Shown in pieces: positions 16,262-22,701 of a DNA stretch of 37,750 bases (positions are counted from its first letter, which is position 1; the number at the start of each line of letters is the position of its first letter). The stretch lies in NCBI GenBank assembly GCA_021811605.1, contig JAJZNR010000024.1, forward strand, positions 1-37,750, read 5' to 3'. The position numbers and the translations under genes are program-made. The stretch comes from Microcaldota archaeon (GTDB taxonomy: Archaea; Micrarchaeota; Micrarchaeia; Micrarchaeales; Micrarchaeaceae). The notes under the pieces were generated by a model. It was not told where the DNA came from, did no database searches, and saw nothing but the letters and a program-made list of their open reading frames with translations.

Positions 16262-16897
16262 CTATCTGGTGTTCTCCCAGACCTCGGCAGTCCCTCTCAG
16301 CAGGATCCACCCGACAAGTATCGCCACGAGCGCGTATCCTATCCAAAGCGGCCATCCGTATATGTAGACGAAGGCGAGGTACGAGAAGGCGAGCACCTTC
16401 GGCACGTTTATCATGAACCTTCCGAGGTTCGAGGAGTATACTATCCGTGCGAACCTTGTCTTCTGTTTCGACGATGTCCCTTTCGAGCCCATCAGCGCGT
16501 CAACGAAGGAGTGGCGCACTATGACCACGATGAAAACCCACAAAGGCACTAGCGCAAGATAGGTATACAGCGCCCAGAATATGTATTCCACTGCGCGGTC
16601 TCCAGCTATGTCGAACCTCGCCCCGTGCGGCGCGCTCCTCTTGAGCATCTCGTTGTATCTACCGACCTGCGCTTTGAGAGCCTTATTGTTGAAAACAGAA
16701 GCACGTACATAGTCGAGGAAGCCGAGCTTTCCCTTGCTCACCTCGTATCTTGCGAAGTAGCCGTCTAGGGCGTCTATTACCCGCTCCGCTACTATTACGC
16801 CGAATATAAGATACGGGCTTATCCTCGCCAGAACGAGGTAGACCACCAAAACCGCGAGAACAACCCGGAAAAGTGTGGCCGCGTCTGCGCTCCTCAT
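16262..16897 (-). CDS. CDP-alcohol phosphatidyltransferase family membrane protein
   Basis: 211 residues from MRSADAATLFRV; the longer track ORF starts within the antisense of tRNA-Gln and is rejected. Several membrane helices are present. The family motif (D-x2-DG-x2-AR-x8-G-x3-D-x3-D) is present in two halves: DALDGYFAR and, later, GARFDIAGD, with all four Asp residues. The spacing between AR and G is 41 residues instead of 8, so about 33 extra residues lie inside the active-site region. Expected role: transfer of a phospho-alcohol from a CDP-linked donor in polar lipid synthesis; the alcohol is unknown. It is convergent with 15415-16245. Confidence 0.8.
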   Translation of the reverse strand: MRSADAATLFRVVLAVLVVYLVLARISPYLIFGVIVAERVIDALDGYFARYEVSKGKLGFLDYVRASVFNNKALKAQVGRYNEMLKRSAPHGARFDIAGDRAVEYIFWALYTYLALVPLWVFIVVIVRHSFVDALMGSKGTSSKQKTRFARIVYSSNLGRFMINVPKVLAFSYLAFVYIYGWPLWIGYALVAILVGWILLRGTAEVWENTR

Positions 16898-16952
16898 GCG
16901 GATAAACACGAAACCAATGGCTAAAAGCTTTTGCGGACGAATAACGTTAAAC

Positions 16953-17025
16953 AGCCCCATCATCTAGTGGCCAAGGATAGCGGGCTTTGGACCCGCTTAC
17001 GTCGGTTCGAATCCGACTGGGGCTA
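16953..17025 (+). tRNA. tRNA-Gln (anticodon UUG)
   Basis: Acceptor AGCCCCA/TGGGGCT, anticodon stem GCGGG/CCCGC around loop CTTTGGA (anticodon TTG), T-arm GTCGG-TTCGAAT-CCGAC, discriminator A. No intron, no encoded CCA. Confidence 0.96.
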
Positions 17026-17055
17026 ATGTTCCTGTTCCATATCCAAAGTGAAACG

Positions 17056-17925
17056 ATGTTTGCAGTCCCATGGTATTACCTGATAGCGATATCTGCGGTG
17101 TTCAACGCAGGCACCCTCATATTGGAGAAACGCCTCCTCAGGGTGGAACACGCACTCGCCTTCAGCGCATCCGTGGCTTTCTCAATCAGTCTTCTTTCGC
17201 TCTTCTTCATTCCGTTCGTCACATTCTCTCTCACTCTTTTCGACCTCGCCCTCATACTCGCCTACAGCATCATGCTGGCGGTGGGATACTGGGCGTCAGC
17301 AAGGCTGTTCAGGCACGGAAGCCTATCCACCGGATCTCCAATCTACAACATCATGCCCAACATAATCGTAGTGTTCCTAGGATTCGTTCTGCTAGGTGAA
17401 GAACTTACCCCGACACAATACATCGCCATAGCGGTAATGCTCGCCACTGCATTCTTCATGGCGTTTGAGTCCAACAAGAAGCGGGACGTTGAGGGAAAGA
17501 GCAAGTATAACTACACAATTGTGATCAGCGCCATAATAGTCGGAACGACCTTGGTACTCCTTAAATACGCACTTGGCTTTATGAGCCCCATCACCTTCAT
17601 ATTCTTCACCAACATATTCACCCCATTCATAGTCTGGCTCATGATATTCAGGAGACCGGCTCCCTACAGGAAGGAGGCGGGGATGGATATAAGAAAATAC
17701 ATAAAGCTACTCGTAGCGCTCGCAGCTCTAACACTGACATACAGGTTACTCCTATACACCGCAATCGTATCGTCTCAAATAAGCGTAGCCGGGCCGTTCA
17801 ACAGCGCCCTGATAGTCATAATCACAGTTCTCTCCGGCGGCATATTCTTCGGGGAACACCACATACCTAGGAAGGTAGCCCTCTCAATGATAATGCTAAT
17901 CGCCTCCTATTTCCTGCTGGTGTAG
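17056..17925 (+). CDS. EamA/DMT-family transporter
   Basis: 289 residues with about ten hydrophobic helices in two related halves, the EamA (drug/metabolite transporter) layout. Typical spots: SPIYNIMPNIIVVFLGFVLLGEELTPTQYIAIAVML at the end of the first half and FNSALIVIITVLSGGIFFGEH at the end of the second. It probably exports or imports a small metabolite; substrate unknown. The track start lies inside tRNA-Gln; ATG 17056 is used instead because AGTG lies exactly five bases upstream and the first helix begins right after it. Confidence 0.9.
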   Translation: MFAVPWYYLIAISAVFNAGTLILEKRLLRVEHALAFSASVAFSISLLSLFFIPFVTFSLTLFDLALILAYSIMLAVGYWASARLFRHGSLSTGSPIYNIMPNIIVVFLGFVLLGEELTPTQYIAIAVMLATAFFMAFESNKKRDVEGKSKYNYTIVISAIIVGTTLVLLKYALGFMSPITFIFFTNIFTPFIVWLMIFRRPAPYRKEAGMDIRKYIKLLVALAALTLTYRLLLYTAIVSSQISVAGPFNSALIVIITVLSGGIFFGEHHIPRKVALSMIMLIASYFLLV

Positions 17926-18035
17926 GCGTTCCGTATCCTCCAGCGATAGGGTTAAATTACACAACGAGAGATTAATCGTGTGATGACTCACGAGGTATTT
18001 CTGATTTGTGATGAATAAGAGAGTCGCTGATTTAG

Positions 18036-18623
18036 ATGGAAAAACAACATTCCGCCAGAACTAACGCTGCATGGTACATAACGATAATTTCGCTTGCCGT
18101 GCTCATAGTGCTGCTCGGCGTAGCCATATACTCTGTGGGGCAGTTGAAGAGCGTCCCGAGAGGTGCATCGTCAACTCTGCAGACCACCGTTTCCGGAACT
18201 GCAACCACAACAGTTAAAACCGGGACCAGCTCCCTGGACGGTAACTTTCCAGTAGATCAGATATCAATAACCAGCGGCAACTACTCTTCCAGCGGCTTCG
18301 TGTACCTTGCGGTCAACAACTCACAGCAGGTGCGTGGTTATATGAACCAGACAAATCTTGGCGATTGCGATAGCAGGAGCCCCTGCCTAGGCATGGATTT
18401 CCTCTTCAGCAACTACAGCGTCCGCTGCTTCTGGATGAAGAACACGCGCATACCTCTGAAGCAGGTATGGGTAAACGCCAACGGCATCGTAATCGCGGAG
18501 TTCAACGCCACTCCCGAATCCACGTCTGTCGTGTGCCAGTATGGAGAATCGGTCCTCGAGGTTTCGCCAAACATGTCGATACCTTTCGGCGCAAAGGTGG
18601 ACCTCAGCTCCACAGCAGGCTGA
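18036..18623 (+). CDS. Membrane-anchored DUF192 protein
   Basis: 195 residues. One N-terminal membrane helix (AAWYITIISLAVLIVLLGVAIYSVG), a Thr/Ser-rich linker (TTVSGTATTTVKTGTSS), then a DUF192 domain: VRGYMNQTNLG, CLGMDFLFSNYSVRCFWMKN, IPLKQVWVNANGIVI and VLEVSPNMSIPFGAKV. The FWMKNT.IPL segment is the family signature. The domain is predicted outside the membrane, consistent with four Cys that could form disulfides. The role of DUF192 is not known. A second, cytoplasmic DUF192 gene is at 28779. Confidence 0.88.
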   Translation: MEKQHSARTNAAWYITIISLAVLIVLLGVAIYSVGQLKSVPRGASSTLQTTVSGTATTTVKTGTSSLDGNFPVDQISITSGNYSSSGFVYLAVNNSQQVRGYMNQTNLGDCDSRSPCLGMDFLFSNYSVRCFWMKNTRIPLKQVWVNANGIVIAEFNATPESTSVVCQYGESVLEVSPNMSIPFGAKVDLSSTAG

Positions 18624-18624
18624 C

Positions 18625-18990
18625 TCACCTCTTATCTTCGAGCGCTTTCTGCGCAGCTCTCAGGGAGAGCGTTGCGCACTTGAGCCTTGCCGGGCCGGGG
18701 TCTATACCGAGCATCTCTATGATCGTTTTCGGCCCCATCTCCTTCACTTCGTGCAGGCTCTTCCCCTTCAGAAAATCCGTGAGCATGCTCGCCGCGCCGA
18801 TGCTTATCGCGCATCCTACGCCTTCAAACTTCGCATCCGCTATTTTCCCGCCTTTTATATCCAGATAGATGGTAACGTCATCACCGCATATCGGGTTATA
18901 ATCATGGAAGCTCGCGCTCGGCGAATCAATCCTACCCTTGTTGTGCGGATGTTCGTAATGGGCTACAATCTCCTCTGCGTAAAGGTCCAC
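18625..18990 (-). CDS. iscU: Iron-sulfur cluster scaffold, IscU/SufU type
   Basis: 121 residues. Scaffold on which Fe-S clusters are built from cysteine sulfur supplied by SufS. Three conserved Cys are present: NPICGDD (35), GVGCAIS (60) and RLKCATL (105), with the Asp after the first Cys. There is no extra 18-20 residues between the second and third Cys, so it resembles IscU rather than zinc-type SufU. GTG 18990 is chosen over GTG 18996 because GGTG lies five bases upstream, 2 nt past the sufS stop. Last gene of the suf operon. Confidence 0.92.
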   Translation of the reverse strand: MDLYAEEIVAHYEHPHNKGRIDSPSASFHDYNPICGDDVTIYLDIKGGKIADAKFEGVGCAISIGAASMLTDFLKGKSLHEVKEMGPKTIIEMLGIDPGPARLKCATLSLRAAQKALEDKR

Positions 18991-18992
18991 CG

Positions 18993-20258
18993 TCACACCT
19001 TGGCCTGCGCCGCCTCCTTGATCTTGAATATCCTCTTCACCTGCCCTATGGCGGATATCGCAGCGTCGACGTCCGACTGCTTGTTGTAGAGGTAGAAGCT
19101 CATTCTCGAGAGCGCGGGCCTCTTCAGCACGTTGACGACAAGCGGCATAGCGCAGTGGTGCCCTGCCCTTATCGCTATGCCCTCCTGATCGAATATGGAT
19201 GCCACGTCATGCGGATGCACGCCATCGATCTCGAACGATATCACCCCGCAGCGGTGGTCTATATCGTCAGCATCAGGTCCGAATACGGACACGCCGCTCT
19301 GCTTCGCCAGCTGTCCGAGCGCATACTTCGTAAGCCTTTTCTCATGGTCGCGTATGTTTTGCATTCCAATCCTCTTCAGGTAATCCACAGCCACGCCAAG
19401 CGCAATCCCGCCCTCTATGTTCGGAGTTCCCGCCTCGAACTTCCACGGCAGGTCGTTGGACACGAAGGTCTCGAACCCCACCGTTTTTATCATGTCGCCT
19501 CCGCCCAGCGCCGGCGAGGTCTCTTCGAGGATTCTCTTCTTCGCATACAGTACGCCTATTCCAGTTGGTCCCAGCATCTTGTGACCGGAGAACGCCATGA
19601 AGTCACAATCGATGTCCCTTACGTCTACCGGCATGTGCGGGACGGACTGCGCGGCATCCACAAGTACCGCAGCGCCCCTCGCATGCGCCTCTTTCGCTAT
19701 GCTCTTCACATCCACTATGGTTCCCAGGACGTTCGACGCCTGCGTTATCGCGACAATTTTGGGGTTCTTCTTCAACTCCCTGTCGACGCTCGCGGCGTCG
19801 AGCTCTGCCATATCGGAATCGAGCCTGATGTAATCGATCACGGCACCCTTCCTCTTAGCGAGGATCTGCCACGGGACTATATTGCTGTGGTGCTCCAGCT
19901 CCGACAGGAGGATGTGGTCTCCGCTCCTGATGTTCTGCTCAGCCCACGAAAGCGCAACGAGGTTTATCGACTCGGTGGCGTTCCTCGTGTAGATTATCTC
20001 CTCCATCGAGCCGGCGTTGATGAACTTCGCCACCTTGGTTTTCGACTTTTCGTATGCCTCCGATGCCTCTATCGATATCTTGTATACCCCTCTGTGTATG
20101 TTCGCGTTGTACTTCCTGTAGTACCTAGATATTGCAGCTATCACCTTCTTCGGTTTCTGCGATGTGGCTGCGCTATCAAGATACACCAGCGGTTTTCCAT
20201 CCTGCACCGTTCCGAGGATCGGGAAGTCCCTCCTTATCCCATTGACGTCAAGTTCCAT
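18993..20258 (-). CDS. sufS: Cysteine desulfurase SufS
   Basis: PLP enzyme that takes sulfur from cysteine for Fe-S clusters. 421 residues from MELDVNGIRRDFPIL; the earlier Mets in the track lie inside sufC and are rejected, and GGAAGTGAC precedes this ATG. Motifs: HRGVYKISIEA, ELEHHSNIVPWQ, DFMAFSGHKMLGPTG (PLP lysine in SGHK) and the sulfur-carrying Cys in IRAGHHCAMPL. Group II (SufS-like) by this RAGHHCA loop. It begins 1 nt after the sufC stop and is followed by iscU, clearly one operon. Confidence 0.96.
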   Translation of the reverse strand: MELDVNGIRRDFPILGTVQDGKPLVYLDSAATSQKPKKVIAAISRYYRKYNANIHRGVYKISIEASEAYEKSKTKVAKFINAGSMEEIIYTRNATESINLVALSWAEQNIRSGDHILLSELEHHSNIVPWQILAKRKGAVIDYIRLDSDMAELDAASVDRELKKNPKIVAITQASNVLGTIVDVKSIAKEAHARGAAVLVDAAQSVPHMPVDVRDIDCDFMAFSGHKMLGPTGIGVLYAKKRILEETSPALGGGDMIKTVGFETFVSNDLPWKFEAGTPNIEGGIALGVAVDYLKRIGMQNIRDHEKRLTKYALGQLAKQSGVSVFGPDADDIDHRCGVISFEIDGVHPHDVASIFDQEGIAIRAGHHCAMPLVVNVLKRPALSRMSFYLYNKQSDVDAAISAIGQVKRIFKIKEAAQAKV

Positions 20259-20259
20259 G

Positions 20260-21009
20260 TCACTTCCTTTTACCATTGAGGAACGAATCGTATCCCTCTT
20301 TTTCAAGCCTTTCTATCAGCTCCGTGCCCCCCTCTGCGATAATCTTGCCCTCTGCCATTATGTGCACGAACTGCGGATTCATGTACGAAAGAATCCTGTT
20401 GTAGTGCGTTATCACCAGCAGCCCCATCTCCTGCGCCTTCGCTATCTCGTTGACATTGTTGGCAACGAACTTCACGGCATCGATGTCCAGCCCGGAGTCC
20501 GGCTCGTCAAGTATCGCGATTTTGGGCTTTAGAACTGCCATCTGCAGCACTTCCGCCTTCTTCTTCTCCCCTCCGGAAAAACCGTGGTTGAGCGACCTCC
20601 CCACTATCCCGTTCGTTATCGCGAGCTTTTCGGTGTAACTCCTTATCTCTCCCATGAACTGCTTTATGTCTGTGGTGTTTCCGGTCACCGATTCCTTTGC
20701 GGCGCGGAGGAAGTTCACGAAACCCACACCCTCAATCTCCACAGGGTTCTGGAACTGCATGAAAAGGCCGAGCCTGGCTCTCTTATCCGCGGTCATATCC
20801 TTTATGCTCTGCCCGTCGACAAGCACATCCCCCTTCACGATCTTCAGGCTGGGATACCCCATTATCGCCTTCGCAAGCGTAGTCTTTCCAGACCCGTTAG
20901 GTCCCATTATAACGTGGAACTCGCCAGAGTTTATCTTGAGGTTGACGCCGTTGACTATCTCCTTGCCTTCTTGCGTGGTCACGTAAAGCTCTTTTATCTC
21001 TAGTTGCAT
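20260..21009 (-). CDS. sufC: Fe-S assembly ATPase SufC
   Basis: ABC-type ATPase of the SufBCD scaffold, cytoplasmic. 249 residues from MQLEIKELYV; the longer track ORF runs into the upstream regulator gene, and AGTG lies five bases before this ATG. Walker A GPNGSGKTTL, Q-loop LFMQFQNPVEIEGV, signature FSGGEKKKAEVLQM, Walker B IAILDEPDSGLDID and the switch His in LVITHYNRIL are all present. It lies between the HTH regulator and sufS. Confidence 0.96.
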   Translation of the reverse strand: MQLEIKELYVTTQEGKEIVNGVNLKINSGEFHVIMGPNGSGKTTLAKAIMGYPSLKIVKGDVLVDGQSIKDMTADKRARLGLFMQFQNPVEIEGVGFVNFLRAAKESVTGNTTDIKQFMGEIRSYTEKLAITNGIVGRSLNHGFSGGEKKKAEVLQMAVLKPKIAILDEPDSGLDIDAVKFVANNVNEIAKAQEMGLLVITHYNRILSYMNPQFVHIMAEGKIIAEGGTELIERLEKEGYDSFLNGKRK

Positions 21010-21029
21010 TTTTCCACTCTTTTCTGTTT

Positions 21030-21350
21030 TTATTTTACCATAAGCGCGCACTTGAAGCTCAGGTTCCTCGAACACATCCTGCACACGGTTTTCTGCGCCC
21101 CGTACCTGCTCTCCGAAATCGCATGCCTCACGAACTCCTCCACCTCGTCCTTCCTGAAGCCATTCTCCACCTTCTTCACCCGCGCCGAATACTTGCCTGA
21201 GAGATACTTGCTCACCGCAGCCTGCGTAGTGTTCAGCGTGTCAGCGATGCCGACCTGGCTCATGTTGTACTTCTTGGCCATGACTTTGGCCGCGCCTGCC
21301 CTAAGCGCCGGAAGGAATTCCTTTATCATTGTTTCGTATTCTGTCCTCAT
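21030..21350 (-). CDS. HTH regulator with C-terminal cysteine cluster, inside the suf operon
   Basis: 106 residues. The N-terminal part is an XRE-like helix-turn-helix: NMSQVGIADTLNTTQAAVSKYLSG (about residues 29-52). The C-terminal part has CRMC and, seven residues later, another Cys (C90, C93, C101), a CxxC-x7-C cluster able to bind Fe-S or zinc. ATG at 21350 has CGTG five bases upstream, and a perfect palindrome ACGATA-T-TATCGT-like site sits just before that. It is placed between sufD and sufC on the same strand. Inferred role: senses Fe-S or iron status and regulates this operon; archaeal HTH proteins with Cys tails are known, but this one is not identified. Confidence 0.88.
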   Translation of the reverse strand: MRTEYETMIKEFLPALRAGAAKVMAKKYNMSQVGIADTLNTTQAAVSKYLSGKYSARVKKVENGFRKDEVEEFVRHAISESRYGAQKTVCRMCSRNLSFKCALMVK

Positions 21351-21356
21351 ACTCTC

Positions 21357-21369
21357 ACGATATTATCGT
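21357..21369. promoter_or_regulatory. Palindrome directly upstream of the HTH regulator
   Basis: ACGATATTATCGT: two perfect 6-base arms around one base, ending 7 nt before the regulator ATG. A candidate operator, or chance in an AT-rich spacer. Confidence 0.4.
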
Positions 21370-21380
21370 CATAATTAATG

Positions 21381-22697
21381 TTACTTTAGCTCCCTATATT
21401 TATAATGTCCACCGAACAGGTCCGCCGCCTGCTCATGGTGCTCGGCCCAGATGCTGCTGACATCGAGCTTCGGCACGTCCCCGAACCTGCGGGTGTTTAT
21501 CTTCTCCGCGATAAGAGACGAGACCGCCTGCTTCAACACGGGGTTTTCCATCTTGGCGAGGCTGCCTGACAGGAAGCCCGCCACGAGCATCTTTGTCGCG
21601 GTAATCTTGTCGGTTCCGCGCGACATCAGGTAGAAGAGGAGCTCCTCTTCCATGGGAGCCGTAGCCGAAGAGTGCGTGGCCTTAACGTTAGCGTTGTTGA
21701 TAGACATCCCCGGTATGGAGCTCATGTAGGCTGTTTTGTCGAGGAGTATGCCCCTCTCGTTGACGTACGAGCGCGAGCCCTTCGCGGCTTCGCCGACGTT
21801 GGCGAAACCCTTCAGTATGCATGCAGCGCTATCCATGAGCGCAGCCTTGGACTCCAGCCCAGCAACAGTGTTCTGCGCCATGTTAGATATCGTAGTGTTG
21901 AGGTCGAACTTCTGCTGTTGTGCCCCGAGAACGAGCTCGATGAGGTTTGTCGTAGCGGCGTAGCCTACGGTGTCGATGTCGTTCTTAGCCCGCGTGCAGA
22001 GCCCCCCGTTGTACACATGGTTCATCTTTAGGTTTCCGCTCTCGTGTACCTTCCCCTTCGAGAAGTTCACGACATAGGTCCGTTCATCCTCATTATGCAC
22101 CATGCCTATATCTGCCATGGCGTAGGGCCCTACGGTGACTTCGTGGAGCACGCTCATGAGGGATTGTGACCTGGGCTGCGGCCCGGTTCTGGAAGCATAC
22201 CATTCAAAGAGATTGAGCTTCGCCTCCCTGCCCAGGCTCACCAGCACCTGCGTGACAAGCGGGTTGTCGGTATTGACGAAAAGCAGGTTCATATCCACTT
22301 TCTGCCCATCCGGAACGTTTATGTAAACGAGCCGCTTCGAATGCGCATGGATGAAAGCGACTAGCCTGTGGTCCCTGTTCGTGTACAGTTTGCCGTTCAG
22401 GTGTTCCTCGTCCAATTCATCGAGGTTGACCACCCTTATCGGCTTGTCTCTTGACGTCACAGCGTGGGTTGTACTGCCTATGACCGCATCGAACCTGGCG
22501 GCGAAGTTCTTCAGGAGTGCATATGATATCTCCGCATGGACAGGGTCTTCGTCCTCCACCTCTGCATCGGAGAGCCTGTCAGCGAACTTCTGCAGCGGAA
22601 TTGGAACGAAGTGTCTCTTGTAGAGCTCGCTTTCCTCCTCCGGAAGCGTCTGTGACAGCTCGAGGGCCTCCGTAGTGAATGACTTGTAATACTGCAT
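21381..22697 (-). CDS. sufD: Fe-S assembly protein SufD
   Basis: Partner of SufB in the SufBCD complex. 438 residues. SufB/D core: RVVNLDEL region, VHNEDERTYVVNFSKGKVHESGNLKMNHV, beta-helix repeats, and the C-terminal signature HSSATAPMEEELLFYLMSRGT followed by KMLVAGFLSGSLAKM. The conserved His near the end (KATHSSATAP) is present. It lacks the CTAPIY segment of SufB, so it is called SufD. It starts 4 nt after the sufB stop. Confidence 0.94.
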   Translation of the reverse strand: MQYYKSFTTEALELSQTLPEEESELYKRHFVPIPLQKFADRLSDAEVEDEDPVHAEISYALLKNFAARFDAVIGSTTHAVTSRDKPIRVVNLDELDEEHLNGKLYTNRDHRLVAFIHAHSKRLVYINVPDGQKVDMNLLFVNTDNPLVTQVLVSLGREAKLNLFEWYASRTGPQPRSQSLMSVLHEVTVGPYAMADIGMVHNEDERTYVVNFSKGKVHESGNLKMNHVYNGGLCTRAKNDIDTVGYAATTNLIELVLGAQQQKFDLNTTISNMAQNTVAGLESKAALMDSAACILKGFANVGEAAKGSRSYVNERGILLDKTAYMSSIPGMSINNANVKATHSSATAPMEEELLFYLMSRGTDKITATKMLVAGFLSGSLAKMENPVLKQAVSSLIAEKINTRRFGDVPKLDVSSIWAEHHEQAADLFGGHYKYRELK

Positions 22698-22701
22698 GTG
22701 A

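Noticed and set aside
16898-16963. N-terminal extension of the CDP-alcohol transferase
   Set aside because: Starts in the antisense of tRNA-Gln; no ribosome-binding site.
16987-17055. N-terminal extension of the EamA transporter
   Set aside because: Translated tRNA-Gln sequence; ATG 17056 has a ribosome-binding site.
19155-20279. 374-residue plus-strand ORF
   Set aside because: Antisense shadow of sufS.
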